64,000 bases of DNA, from NCBI RefSeq assembly GCF_040359615.1, contig NZ_CP132942.1, positions 3,038,001 to 3,102,000 on the forward strand, read 5' to 3'. The notes below the pieces were generated by a model that was not told the origin of the DNA, did not search any database, and saw only the letters and a program-made list of their open reading frames with translations. Positions 35,059 to 44,865 of this stretch are shown one piece after another (within the stretch, counting starts at the first letter, position 1; each line of letters begins with the position of its first letter). The stretch comes from Tunturibacter psychrotolerans. Lineage in GTDB: Bacteria; Acidobacteriota; Terriglobia; Terriglobales; Acidobacteriaceae. The translations under genes were made by a program, and so were the position numbers.

Positions 35059-35312
35059 TTGTTTTGGGCAATTACTCAGACTTCCGCAACAATTAAAGTT
35101 GCCGGATCGTAAGTAGTGCTAACAGGCGGATTGCTACCCTATCCACCGGAAGAGAATGCGGCTTCGACCGACGCTGCAAAAGATGCGCGCTATTCGGCAT
35201 CGCCTGAACTAGTAGTAGCTCAGTGCTGGGCTCCCGCAACCAACTAAGCTTCTCTTAGCTCCGGTCTCTGACTTGCTATACGCAAAGTGCAAAACCCTAT
35301 CTCCTGCAAAGG

Positions 35313-35338
35313 TAAGGGCTGCCTCTCGGCAGCCCTTA
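35313..35338. terminator. perfect hairpin between converging transcription units
   Basis: TAAGGGCTGCC and GGCAGCCCTTA form an 11-base perfect stem around TCTC. It lies just outside the stop of the minus-strand TIGR03118 gene and probably serves both directions, though the T-tract is short. Confidence 0.75.
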
Positions 35339-35357
35339 GTTAGCGCGAAATTTGAGG

Positions 35358-37085
35358 CTACTGCACAGTGAAGGTGACCGTGACGCTTTGTGTGATCGCC
35401 CCCGAGATTGCATTGACCGTAACCTGTGTCGAAGCGGGTGCCGCGGGAGTTGTACTAGCTGACTGTTGCGGAGATGCTGACGAAGAGCAACCGGTGATTG
35501 CTGCCGTAGTCACCACCAGCAGGAGAGCAAAGAGAGATCCGCGTGCAAGGATCGATTTGCGCTTCAGACTGGCGAATGCAAGCAGACCGACCGGTCCGAT
35601 GAAGGCTAGGGTGATCCCGGCCCGTGACTGGAACAAATTGACAGGATGATTGGAAGATCTGTTATAACCACTGCCAGTCGTTGGTGGAGCTGCTGTAGCT
35701 GCTGCTGGAGCGATGGCTACCGTAACCGAGGTTGTGCCAGAGCCGGAAAGCGTGACCGACGGCTGACTGAAGGTACAGGTGACCGAGGTGGGCGTGCAGG
35801 AAAAGGTCACAGGGCCTGTGAACCCGTTCGCTGCGGCGAGTGACAGCGTCACATTCCCGGCCGCCTGCCCTGTAGCGACTGTAACCGAATTGGCGGACGC
35901 TTGAAGGGTGAAGTTGGCGGCTGCCGGCTGGGCGACCGCGATCGAGCCGAAGAGACCGCCTTTCTCTCCGTTGATACCGGCCGCGAAGTACAGGGTGTTG
36001 GGATCGCCCAACGTGGTGGTCTGGCCGCTGTTCTGTCCGAAGAATATCTCCCACAGGCCAATGTTCGCGATCGGCGTGCCCGCGCTTGTGTTCAACGAGC
36101 CGATCAGCGCAAACGTCTTGGGATCGAAAGCGTTTATCACGCCGTCTCCGAAGTTGCCGATCAGAAGATCGCCGCCGAAGCTGCCAAAGCCCGCGGGAGC
36201 AAGCGCCATCCCCCACGGCGCATTCAATACGCTTTGACTGGCGACTCGCGCGATGAAGTTTCCATTGTTGTCGAACTCATTGACATAGCCGAGACCGGCG
36301 CCCACGCTCTCGCCTGTTGCGGCGTTGACCTGGGCATAGGTCACATAGATGTTTTCGCCGATGCTGTGGATACCAAAGGGCGAATAGCCCGCGGGCAATG
36401 TCGGATCGGCAAAGCTACCCGCAAGGGCGTGCGCAGCAAAAGTGCTGTCGAAGACGTCCACGGTGCCTTGTCTGAAGTTGGCCGCAAGCAGGAACGTTCC
36501 CGTTGCGTTGGTGTCGAGCGCGATGTCGGTGTAAGAGGCCTTGGCGGAGTTATTGACCACCGTCACCGCTTGCGTCCCGCTGTTCACATTCCAGGCGGCG
36601 ATCGTGCCGTCAAGGGTGCCGAAGAGGAACAAGGCCGATGTGCTGCCCGGAATGTCGAAGATCGCGTTGTTGCTGTTATATACCGTGCCGCTCGGACTGC
36701 CTTGCGCCGGCGCGGGAGCTGCCGCCGGTATCGTGACCGACGGCAGCAACGGTACCGCATTTGTGCCAGCGAGGGTGTCGACTGCCACCGAGCCACTGCC
36801 CGCCTTATCGATCCAGATAGCTGGACCGACTGAAACGCCCCAGGGATTAATCAATGTGGGATCGGTTACGAGTGCCTTTACTGTCGCACCGTCCGAGATG
36901 ATGTTTGTCTGCACATACGTGCTGTTAGTTTGTGCTAAGGCCCCGATCGATAAAACCCCAGTGAAGACGACGAGTGCAACTGGGTGGAACCAGTTCTTCC
37001 CGGCCTTTGCGCTAAGAGAAACTGAAGCTCTCCGAAGTGAGGGGGGAACGTCGTGGAAGTACGACTTGAAGTTACTGATTAACAT
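35358..37085 (-). CDS. TIGR03118-family secreted protein
   Basis: A 575-residue exported protein. Residues about 50-390 match the TIGR03118 conserved family (YVQTNIISDGATVKALVTDP, LINPWGVSVGPAIWI, FLFGTLDGTIAAWN, YAQVNAATGESVGAGLGYVN and NAPWGMALAP), which probably forms a beta-propeller. A bacterial Ig-like or Vir-type beta domain (TLQASANSVTVATGQ... TFSCTPTSVTCTFSQ) follows. The last about 95 residues form the same cassette as the neighbouring 519-residue protein: a hydrophobic helix, LKRKS, a second helix, lipobox-like TGCSSS and a tail ending SVTVTFTVQ. ATG follows GAGGAG. Function unknown. Confidence 0.82.
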   Translation of the reverse strand: MLISNFKSYFHDVPPSLRRASVSLSAKAGKNWFHPVALVVFTGVLSIGALAQTNSTYVQTNIISDGATVKALVTDPTLINPWGVSVGPAIWIDKAGSGSVAVDTLAGTNAVPLLPSVTIPAAAPAPAQGSPSGTVYNSNNAIFDIPGSTSALFLFGTLDGTIAAWNVNSGTQAVTVVNNSAKASYTDIALDTNATGTFLLAANFRQGTVDVFDSTFAAHALAGSFADPTLPAGYSPFGIHSIGENIYVTYAQVNAATGESVGAGLGYVNEFDNNGNFIARVASQSVLNAPWGMALAPAGFGSFGGDLLIGNFGDGVINAFDPKTFALIGSLNTSAGTPIANIGLWEIFFGQNSGQTTTLGDPNTLYFAAGINGEKGGLFGSIAVAQPAAANFTLQASANSVTVATGQAAGNVTLSLAAANGFTGPVTFSCTPTSVTCTFSQPSVTLSGSGTTSVTVAIAPAAATAAPPTTGSGYNRSSNHPVNLFQSRAGITLAFIGPVGLLAFASLKRKSILARGSLFALLLVVTTAAITGCSSSASPQQSASTTPAAPASTQVTVNAISGAITQSVTVTFTVQ

Positions 37086-37507
37086 AGTGATCTCCTCTGC
37101 GACATAAAACTGAGTAAGGTCACTGTTATTCCAAATTCGTTTTCAATAATTTGCATACCAATCGTGACACAGGTCTGAAGCTAGAGCGATTTCCAAAAGG
37201 CCTAGGTGCGCTCCTTTTGATTCGCTAAGAAGGAGCAGCCAACAGACTCTCTGCACCTTCGCCGCGCTCCATTCCCGGTTCTGCATCCGCCGGTCGTTCC
37301 GTCAGCTCCATTTCGTCCTTCACGTATATTTTCTGCTTCGAGATGGGAATAATCTTTGCCCTACTCAGTTTGGATACAAACAGGCCTCTGACTTCAAGCC
37401 GGAGTTGTCGATCGTTCCGTCTCGGCTTTGTGGAGTTGAGGTTAACGGATCAGCAAGCTTACGTCCTGCACGTGCGTAGGCGACTGGTGTCTTTTGGAGG
37501 AACGCTC
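37086..37507. other. divergent intergenic region
   Basis: About 420 bases between the divergent TIGR03118 and di-heme genes; both promoters should lie here. No small gene, operator palindrome or RNA was confidently identified. Confidence 0.45.
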
Positions 37508-38797
37508 ATGCTCATGGCCCATTGGAGAAAGGTTCTCCTCTGTTCTTGCCTTTTCGCGATATTAATCGCGTTGGGTGCGGGACTCGTTAGAGTCGCAGCG
37601 AAGTCAGCAACTGAAGCGCCGGCCGGGTTTAATACCCCCAGTTTCAATAGTGCACAAAGTGTCAGCAACGGAATCGCCGAGCCAGCAGGAGACACGTTCG
37701 CTCGGGATCAGCAAGTTTATGAGCAAAACGAGACAATCGCGCAAGGGCTTGGACCTGTGTACAACGCAACCAGCTGCGTCACTTGTCACCAAAATCCGAA
37801 TAGTGGAGCAGCCAGCCAGATCACGGAACTCCGAGTTGGGCACAACGATGAAAATGGCAATTTCGTAAACCCGACCATCTTTATCAACGACGGAAAAAAC
37901 ACAATTACCGGCAGGTCTATTGTCAACGATCGCGCTATCGGTCCGGAAGCCCAGGAGACCATACCTGCGATAGAGAACATCCGCACATTACGCGCTGCCC
38001 TGAACACTCTGGGGGATGGATTTGTGGAAGCCATCGACGACAAGACGCTGATCGCAATCGCCGAGGAACAACCGGAGTTGAGCGAAGGGAGAGTTCATGG
38101 AGAAGTTGTACAGGCCCCGATTTTCGAGGCTCCTGGACAGACCCGCGTGGGACGATTCGGCTGGAAAGACCAGCACAGTAGTTTGCTCTCTTTTATTGGC
38201 GATGCCTACCTCAATGAGATGGGAATCACTAACCGGCTGCGCCCTACGAATGTTACTACCGTCCTCAACACTACGACCGGCGTGGAAGATCAGCCAGATG
38301 GTCTTGGGTTGGCTGATATCGACCACTTTGCTCAGTTCATACGCGGCACTATGGTTCCACCTCGAGACACAGTGCTTGGCGCGACCCCCGCAGCTTTAAA
38401 AGGTCAGGGACTTTTCACTCGGGTCGGTTGTAGTGTTTGCCATGTGCAATCCATCACCACAGCCCCTGCAGGGACAGTTATCGATGGTGGCATGTTTACC
38501 GTTCCAGAGGCTCTGGGGGATAAGATAATTCATCCTTTTAGCGATTTTTTACTACATGACATTGGAACCGGAGATGGGATCGTCCAGGTTGGGCCTCAGG
38601 ACACGGCTAACAAATTAAGAACGGCGCCACTTTGGGGGGTACGCACAAAGGCCCGCTTCATGCACGACTTGGGGTCATTATCTCTTGATAATGCTATTTC
38701 GCGTCACGATGGCGAAGCCCGCCAGCCCACTAGACGTTTTAGAGAGTTGAGTCCCGAAGAAAAAGAGGCGTTGATTACCTTCTTGAAAACACTGTGA
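37508..38797 (+). CDS. di-heme oxidoreductase (DUF1111/DHOR family)
   Basis: A 429-residue exported c-type cytochrome, sometimes annotated as thiol oxidoreductase. ATG at 37508 with GGAGG ten bases upstream gives an N-terminal membrane/signal helix (about 8-28); the earlier in-frame ATG has no ribosome site. Heme motif CVTCH is at residues 90-94, and CSVCH is near 310. Conserved DHOR segments include GRFGWKDQHSSLLSF, FMHDLGSLSLDNAI and HDGEARQPTRRF. The family shares the fold of bacterial di-heme peroxidases and is periplasmic; the physiological substrate is not established. Confidence 0.9.
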   Translation: MLMAHWRKVLLCSCLFAILIALGAGLVRVAAKSATEAPAGFNTPSFNSAQSVSNGIAEPAGDTFARDQQVYEQNETIAQGLGPVYNATSCVTCHQNPNSGAASQITELRVGHNDENGNFVNPTIFINDGKNTITGRSIVNDRAIGPEAQETIPAIENIRTLRAALNTLGDGFVEAIDDKTLIAIAEEQPELSEGRVHGEVVQAPIFEAPGQTRVGRFGWKDQHSSLLSFIGDAYLNEMGITNRLRPTNVTTVLNTTTGVEDQPDGLGLADIDHFAQFIRGTMVPPRDTVLGATPAALKGQGLFTRVGCSVCHVQSITTAPAGTVIDGGMFTVPEALGDKIIHPFSDFLLHDIGTGDGIVQVGPQDTANKLRTAPLWGVRTKARFMHDLGSLSLDNAISRHDGEARQPTRRFRELSPEEKEALITFLKTL

Positions 38798-38973
38798 CTG
38801 TTGCGCTGTGAGCACCACCGTGGGTGGACTATGGGCGGACTTGCGTCCGCATCGGATAGAAGTGCCGCAGAGGTTTTTAGCTTGAATCTTTGTGTTCCGA
38901 AGGGACCGGACGAGGTGCGCGTCGGTTCAGAAAACTTGTGCGTCTTTAAAATCGGCTGGTCGTGAGGTGCAAG

Positions 38974-39422
38974 ATGCGGTTCCTGTTTACTGCCATAGTT
39001 ATACCTATCTTCTCGCTGACTTGTGACTACGCTTCCGCCTCAGGCCAGGTTGACAGTGCAACCGCTCTCGCCGCGCTTCATGCTAAAGCGGATCGAGCTC
39101 ACCCGAGAGACAGATGCTTCTCTATGCGCAGCTCGTGAGCCAGATGACGGATCTGGCCGGCAAGCAGTTCAACTCCGGTGAGTTCGGGCAGGCTTCGCAG
39201 ACCATCGAGCTCGTGCAGCGATATACCGAGAAGATCCATGCCGGCGTTACCGATGACAGCAAAAAGCTAAGAGATGCCGAGCTGCTCATGCGGCGCGCCT
39301 CCTTTCGCCTCAAAGGCATTCTCAGCGCAGCAACATATGAAGACCGACCGGCTTTGGAAGTGACACTAAAGCAGTTGAATGAGGTTCAGTCAGATCTCCT
39401 GATGCAGGTCTTTAAAAAGTAA
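38974..39422 (+). pseudogene. small secreted helical protein, frameshifted
   Basis: ATG at 38974 opens a 54-codon frame with a signal peptide (MRFLFTAIVIPIFSLTC) and mature start ALAALHAKADRAHPRDRCF. It stops at 39138. The rest of the protein continues in another frame from about 39120 as LYAQLVSQMTDLAGKQFNSG through QVFKK at 39422. Restoring one base near 39117-39122 would join the two into a single protein of about 148 residues. The internal ATG at 39114 is not a convincing start because it lacks a ribosome site. This could be a real mutation or a sequencing error. Family function is unknown. Confidence 0.75.
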
Positions 39423-39514
39423 AGTGCGGTTGAATCAAGCTTCTTTCAAGCGATGGATCGTGCATTTCCCCACTGAGATGAATAAGGTCTGAGGATAAAA
39501 AAGGAAGTGTAAAT

Positions 39515-39545
39515 CCGTCGGCGAAGAGGGTCTCTGCGCCGACGG
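39515..39545. terminator. hairpin between converging genes
   Basis: CCGTCGGCG and CGCCGACGG form a nine-base perfect stem, with an inner AGAG/CTCT pairing. There is no strong T-run. It lies between the frameshifted gene and the ferritin-like gene. Confidence 0.55.
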
Positions 39546-39561
39546 GTCGGGCTTATAGTCG

Positions 39562-40692
39562 TTAACGTCTGGCAGCATCTGCTGCAACAGCGAGCTCCAT
39601 CAGTGTTTTGAGGAACTTCTCGGTCTGACCGAAAAAGAGTCCATCGGCGGTGAAGCTTTCAATCGTAGCGACTGCGCCTCCAAATTTATCGGTTATCGGA
39701 CGAATGACGGCGCAGTGGGGCAGATTGGGGCTGATGAATTCGCAAGGGACTGGAAAGATCAGGTTTGGCTGAACTAAGTTTGGCGGAAGCAGCGGGGGTT
39801 TGTTGAAAAAATCAGGGAACGTTAGGCCATGATCCGTCACCGGAGCAACAGGGGCTTGTACTCCGTTGCCTGCGAAGTCGACCCACTCGAGAAAGTGAGC
39901 GATTTCGTCTCCTCCGATGCCAAGGGTGATCTCAAGCACCTCCGGATGTTTCACTTTTTGACTCAAGGCTGCGTACAGACTGGCGCCCCCCTGCTCAATG
40001 TATCCGAAGTGAAAGGCCGCTATATTCGCTATCACCTGAATGTGATTTGGATCCTTGAAATCAGCATTGGTGATGGGTATAGCGGTACGGTTATTGATGT
40101 TGATAGCTTGCGGAAACGTGGCGCCAAAGTCAGGATTGGTTGCACTGCGGTACCGAACGAACCAGCTGGTGTCCACGTTGAGGTGCATAAGGTTCGTAAG
40201 GCGCCCGATGCCTGTTGACCCTGTAGCAGTGCTTCCCTGCAACGTACGGAACTCGTCCAGGTTGACCGGCTCGGCTCCTTTGGAATCCAGATAGCCGTTG
40301 AGGAAGGTAGCGTGACTCACTTCATCGAGCGTGTTGCTGCTGATGTACTGCGGACCATCTCCATCGAGGGCCAAGAAAGCATTCTGGTAGCTGTTCATAG
40401 GAGGAGCCTGTACCACCTCAAGGGGGAGCTGGTTCGGGGTGAGACCACCCAGTTCCGCGTACTGTGTCCAAAGGTCCGACTCGAGCAACTCTGCCGCTGC
40501 AAGAAACCGGAGGATAGCGATATCGCCCGCATCGAGCCTATCGTCTCCTACCCCAAATTGTGCATGGGCCGAAGTTCCATTTGCTAACAAACCGACGCCG
40601 ACTGTAGCTGCGCCTCCTGTAAGAAGACCGCTCTTCATGAAGGAACGGCGGTCAACTGTACGCTTGGTGTTGCTTGTTTGATTTTTCATCAT
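39562..40692 (-). CDS. TAT-exported ferritin-like protein
   Basis: A 376-residue protein with a twin-arginine signal (VDRRSFMKSGLLTGGAATVGVGLLANGTSAHA). The mature part is a Ferritin_2/desiccation-related-type domain. The first helix, DAGDIAILRFLAAAELLESDLWTQYAELG, carries a metal-type Glu. A second pattern, DEVSHATFLNGYLDSKGAEP, resembles ExxH, and a further E..H pair occurs in GGDEIAHFLEWVDF. It probably lies in the periplasm; iron binding is inferred from the motif. Two Met codons lie at the start without a strong ribosome site. Long unstructured Pro/Asn segments (about 285-340) are inserted. Confidence 0.82.
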   Translation of the reverse strand: MMKNQTSNTKRTVDRRSFMKSGLLTGGAATVGVGLLANGTSAHAQFGVGDDRLDAGDIAILRFLAAAELLESDLWTQYAELGGLTPNQLPLEVVQAPPMNSYQNAFLALDGDGPQYISSNTLDEVSHATFLNGYLDSKGAEPVNLDEFRTLQGSTATGSTGIGRLTNLMHLNVDTSWFVRYRSATNPDFGATFPQAININNRTAIPITNADFKDPNHIQVIANIAAFHFGYIEQGGASLYAALSQKVKHPEVLEITLGIGGDEIAHFLEWVDFAGNGVQAPVAPVTDHGLTFPDFFNKPPLLPPNLVQPNLIFPVPCEFISPNLPHCAVIRPITDKFGGAVATIESFTADGLFFGQTEKFLKTLMELAVAADAARR

Positions 40693-41369
40693 TGTTTACC
40701 CGTCCTGATTCGTGTTTAGCCTTGTCTCTCTTGCGAATAAACCAAGACATGAGACGGAGCCCGATGATTCAGTCGCGTCAGTACGTCGTTGGTGGTGTCT
40801 TGTAAACGGCTGTTAGGCTTGTGCAACCGTCGCGTCGCTTTCGACGCTAGTCGGCAGAGTTGATAACGATTTTTAACGTGTAATAAAGCCCCAAAAATCA
40901 AATGGGTGCGCATAAGTTGTGGGTGTCCAATCCTCCTTTGTGCGCGAGTGGATGCGTGAATGAAACTGTTGATCACATGACGCATCAGACGCGTTGCCAA
41001 TCAAAACTGATCACCAAGCTCTTTATTCCATTTTTTTGAATAAAATTTTGAGTTAGTCACTAGGCGAAAAGACATTCATGCAATTGGTATGCCCGGCGAA
41101 ATTTGTGCCAGTTGCGGCATAGGAACTGGTACAAAGGAGCATGGTATGGTAGCGGCTGAATGGGAGCGGTCGATGAATTCGAAGGAACGAGGTCACGATC
41201 ATTCGCACCGATCACAATTGGCACTTGCCTCCCATCACTAACGGCCCCTCGTGGGCGCGCATTGCCATGGTGTTCCACTTTCTAAGATCTTCGCGTAGGG
41301 ACGACATACTCGCGTCTCGAGTCGTTCGATGGCGCCACGGAAAACATGATTTAGAAGGAGTAGCGACAA
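40693..41369. other. large intergenic region, no gene recognised
   Basis: About 680 bases between divergent genes. Short frames on both strands show no recognisable family. An A/T-rich stretch at about 41020-41055 could hold promoters. An AGAAGGAG ribosome site for the next gene lies at its end. Confidence 0.45.
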
Positions 41370-42617
41370 ATGAAAATGACGCGCCGACATTTCGCCCTTT
41401 CTATTGCAGCTGCCAGCAGCATGCGTTCTTCCTTATTCGGATCCACGCTTTCCCCACTGGGTGTTCCCCGCGGTGTAGTTCCCGGTCGAGTTACCTGGGC
41501 CCACGATCCGGCGGCTGTGACTTGGGATGGAACAGGTTCCTGGTGGGTGGACGCTAACAACAACCAGGCAGAAATTGACCGCATGGTCTCCCGCTCCATC
41601 CGCGGTCTTACAAATCAAAAGAGCGATGCCCAGGCATGGAGCGCGATCTTCCACTATTTCAATCGCACTCATGATCGTGGCAACGTCGGATACAAGGCCG
41701 GCGAGAAGGTCGCAATCAAGCCGAACCTCAACAACACAACGGATCATGGCACAATCGACCGTCTGAACTCGTCGCCCCATCTGATCCTTTCGCTCGTCCG
41801 GCAGTTGACCGGTCCGGGAAAAGTGCCGCAATCGTCGATCACCGTCTTCGATACCAGCCGGTTCATCCCGGGCAATCTCTACGTCAAGATTCACGGTGAG
41901 TTTCCTGGCGTGGTGTTCGTGGATCATATCGGCGGCGACGGGCGCCTGAAGGCCGAGTTCAAGCCCAACGCGATCCCTTTCTCGGTTCCCAGCCGCAATG
42001 CTTCGGGTCTCGATACCACGGTCGTCGAGGCTACCTATCTAATCGATGCGGCATTGCTAAAAGGGCATGTGAGTACAGGGGTGACGCTTTGTGCTAAGAA
42101 TCTGTTCGGCGCCACAAGCATCAATCCCGACTGGCGCAAAAACGCGCACGACGGCTTTCCTCCCAACCATGACGGTTCCCCAAGTTACTCCGCATTCGTC
42201 GATTTCCTGGGTCATAAGGATCTTGGCGAGAAGACCATGCTGTTTATCGTCGACGGGCTCTATGGAAGCGAGGATGCGGATGGACCACCAAAGCGCAAAT
42301 GGAAGATGGCCCCTTTCAACGATGCCTGGCCGAGCAGCATTTTCATGTCGTTGGACGGTGTGGCGGTCGATTCGGTCGGCTTCGATTTTCTGACCTCGGA
42401 ATGGCCTGATCTCGTGGATATTAGGAATGCCGACAACTATCTGCGCGAAGCCGCTCTGGCCAATGATCCACCTTCGAAGACTTTCTACGATCCCGAACGC
42501 GATGGCATCCGATGCCGCAGCCTTGGCGTACATGAGCATTGGAACAATGGAACGGACAAGAAGTACTCGGGCAATCTCGGAAAGGCGCACGGGATCGAGC
42601 TTTTCCAGGTGGGCTAA
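41370..42617 (+). CDS. DUF362-domain exported protein
   Basis: A 415-residue protein of the DUF362 family. The N-terminus MKMTRRHFALSIAAASS is a TAT-like signal. Family segments are VAIKPNLNNTTDHG, SPHLILSLVRQL, DTSRFIPGN, TYLIDAALLKGHVSTGVTLCAKNLFG and FMSLDGVAVDSVGFDFL. No ferredoxin CxxC clusters are present, unlike some relatives. Function of the family is not established. ATG has an AGAAGGAG ribosome site. Confidence 0.85.
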   Translation: MKMTRRHFALSIAAASSMRSSLFGSTLSPLGVPRGVVPGRVTWAHDPAAVTWDGTGSWWVDANNNQAEIDRMVSRSIRGLTNQKSDAQAWSAIFHYFNRTHDRGNVGYKAGEKVAIKPNLNNTTDHGTIDRLNSSPHLILSLVRQLTGPGKVPQSSITVFDTSRFIPGNLYVKIHGEFPGVVFVDHIGGDGRLKAEFKPNAIPFSVPSRNASGLDTTVVEATYLIDAALLKGHVSTGVTLCAKNLFGATSINPDWRKNAHDGFPPNHDGSPSYSAFVDFLGHKDLGEKTMLFIVDGLYGSEDADGPPKRKWKMAPFNDAWPSSIFMSLDGVAVDSVGFDFLTSEWPDLVDIRNADNYLREAALANDPPSKTFYDPERDGIRCRSLGVHEHWNNGTDKKYSGNLGKAHGIELFQVG

Positions 42618-42633
42618 TCGGGACCGGGAGGAG

Positions 42634-42774
42634 ATGAAGATGAGCAGGAACGTCTTGTTCTTGTGCTTGTCCGCAACATCGGTGTTATCGGCAAGTGCGT
42701 TTTCCCAGCCATTTTTGAGCCAGTGTAAGGGCAGGCCTTATCACGACAGGAAACTAATTTCCCCTCTAGGCTGA
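42634..42774 (+). CDS. 46-residue signal-peptide protein, possible truncated remnant
   Basis: Starts 16 bases after the DUF362 gene behind GGGAGGAG. It encodes MKMSRNVLFLCLSATSVLSA and a cleavage-like ASAFSQ site, then only about 22 mature residues before a stop. A strong ribosome site plus a full signal peptide on so short a product suggests either a genuine small exported peptide or the surviving 5' end of a longer gene. Confidence 0.5.
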   Translation: MKMSRNVLFLCLSATSVLSASAFSQPFLSQCKGRPYHDRKLISPLG

Positions 42775-42879
42775 GCGACGATTTTAGTAACTGAGAGTGC
42801 TGAAAGAAAATGTTTTTCGAAGTGCATCTTCGGGAGCCAGAGAATTCTCATGTTTGAGAATTACCACTCGGCGGACTGA

Positions 42880-44481
42880 TCAAGGAACTGTCTTGAATCC
42901 ATTTCTGTGCCAAACCTGGTCGCCGTCAGGAAAGGTGTGTTCTTCACTGTACTGACTGTGCAAATAAGCGCGAAGAGGGACGACATGGTCTTTCGGACGG
43001 ACGGAAAGGTTATCCATCGAGCCCAATCTCGCGGCCCAGAGTACATAAGGTACTTGCTTTACTTCGAGCTGCTGAATTGTCAACGCAACTTCGTCAGTTG
43101 GCGTCCCATCGGCAGGATATATCTGGTCAACAAACATTGGATTGCGCAGTTGTAGGGGTAGATACATTGCTGGCCACGCCGCCTGAAAGAGAAATTGCCC
43201 GGGTCTCGTATGTTCGGTCATCCAATGCAGCTTCTCATAGGCTTGCTCTCCTGTGGCGACCTCTCCTGACGGCAAGTGAATCTTCCTGGGCTGAAGCTTG
43301 TGAGCGGAAATCGTTTGCCAAACCGCGAGAGCACTTATGGCGATCCACATCACGGCAACGGCATATGGCCGCATCATTCTTGTTTGTTCTAGATGCCAGA
43401 CAAGGAGGACGATACCCGCGAGTGAAATTGAGTAGAGCCGGAGAAAGTTCAGATTGAAGGCAACTTCCACCATTAGGAAGAAGCCGACTAAGGACATGAG
43501 TGTGATCTGTTCCCAAGGAAATGCGGCAGGACGACGTTCGCGCCAGCAACGCCACAGGGTTAGAAGATAGACGACGGGAAGAAAAAGATAGACAAGTACA
43601 GCCTGGCCAAATCTGGGCAGATCGCGCCAAGACGAAATCCCCGGCAAACCCATCATCCCTGGCCTCATTGGGATTACGTGTTTCCCAACATAGATGATCT
43701 GATAGTACCAAAGCTGTTTCCATCCAATCGTGGCGATGAATGGTGCGGCAAGCAGCAGGAGTGTGACCGTATAGCCCAGAGACAGCCACCACATCTTCTG
43801 AAGAAGATGTAGCCAGGGCTGATGCTCTCGCGAACGTCTCCAGAAGAAAAAGACTGCGAACGCAAGGTATGCCACCGCTCCATGAGTTTGGGTAAAGAAC
43901 GACGCCACGCCTAGTAGCGTGCCCGAAATAACAATTCTCGCGAAGGTAGCATTTCTGGTGTAAATCTTGACCGCACCCATGATCGCGAACGCACTAAAAA
44001 GATGATGGGTGCCATCCAACAACTTGCCATAGATTAGGACGAGAAACAGAGCTGTAGTCAGCACAGCGGACCGGCGCTCTACGACCTCGCTCGCCAATAC
44101 GAAACACAACCAGCAGCTGGCTATTCCAAGAACAAGCACAACACAGTTTGTGGTCCATAAGCTCAGTCCGAACTGCTTGAATAGGGCAAGATAAATGAGG
44201 TCCGTGCCCGGGGGCGTGAACTGGAAGAAATCCTGATAGATCCGACCGCCGTCGAGCATCCGTTCTGCATCCATCCAGAAGTAGACCTGATCGTCGCCCA
44301 ACAGAAAGGGGGTATCGGGAAGGGAGAAAAGGTTGAGGTAGAGGTAGACTGCGACTCCCAGCAGTAGAAAAATGACGCGCGAATTACTACCTCGCCCGAT
44401 TGCGGGTTCCTTCTTCACAGTGATTCGAGGGGCATTCGTGTTCAGCGACAAGCCTGGAAGCGAAACGATGGCAAAGCGCAT
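42880..44481 (-). CDS. GT39-like membrane glycosyltransferase
   Basis: A 533-residue polytopic inner-membrane protein with about 11 hydrophobic helices. The first periplasmic loop has the acidic pair in LLGDDQVYFWMDAERML, the position of the catalytic Asp in PMT/ArnT-type (GT39) enzymes. It is followed by FTPPGTDLIYLALF. The hydrophilic C-terminal domain (about 395-533) contains ATGEQAYEKLHWMTEHTRPGQFLF. Such enzymes transfer sugars from polyprenyl phosphates to proteins or lipids; the acceptor is unknown. ATG at 44481 is preferred over an upstream TTG. Stand-alone gene. Confidence 0.75.
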   Translation of the reverse strand: MRFAIVSLPGLSLNTNAPRITVKKEPAIGRGSNSRVIFLLLGVAVYLYLNLFSLPDTPFLLGDDQVYFWMDAERMLDGGRIYQDFFQFTPPGTDLIYLALFKQFGLSLWTTNCVVLVLGIASCWLCFVLASEVVERRSAVLTTALFLVLIYGKLLDGTHHLFSAFAIMGAVKIYTRNATFARIVISGTLLGVASFFTQTHGAVAYLAFAVFFFWRRSREHQPWLHLLQKMWWLSLGYTVTLLLLAAPFIATIGWKQLWYYQIIYVGKHVIPMRPGMMGLPGISSWRDLPRFGQAVLVYLFLPVVYLLTLWRCWRERRPAAFPWEQITLMSLVGFFLMVEVAFNLNFLRLYSISLAGIVLLVWHLEQTRMMRPYAVAVMWIAISALAVWQTISAHKLQPRKIHLPSGEVATGEQAYEKLHWMTEHTRPGQFLFQAAWPAMYLPLQLRNPMFVDQIYPADGTPTDEVALTIQQLEVKQVPYVLWAARLGSMDNLSVRPKDHVVPLRAYLHSQYSEEHTFPDGDQVWHRNGFKTVP

Positions 44482-44865
44482 GTTCAAAACTCGGTGTCGA
44501 ACGAATTTACTGGACGTTACGCTTCCGTAAACTCGACGACTCCCGTTTTATTCCCGATTTCCGAATGGCTTCTTAAAACCCTCGTGTGACATCGGCAAAA
44601 GTGGGTTGCCTGTGACGGTAGAATGCTTGGTGGAAAATGGAGAGGATGGCACCAGCGAGGCGTACACGTCGAACACCCTCTGTGGTTGCCTTATAGAGCA
44701 ATTTGGCAATCAAGGGCTGAGCGCCCCCCCAACATCTGGCGAACGTATCTCGCCGCCTTTTCGGACAAGTGCATTCTTGGCTAGTCCGCTCCCTTGGAGC
44801 GGACAGTCCGACCGCGCCGCTCTACGACTTCCACGCCCAACCACGCTCGAAAGGAGCCTCGCGTC
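44482..44865. other. divergent intergenic region
   Basis: About 380 bases upstream of both the GT39-like gene and the ParB-like fragment. An open plus-strand frame enters from 44606 but shows no family similarity until the ParB-like part. AAAGGAG precedes the ATG at 44866. Confidence 0.45.
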
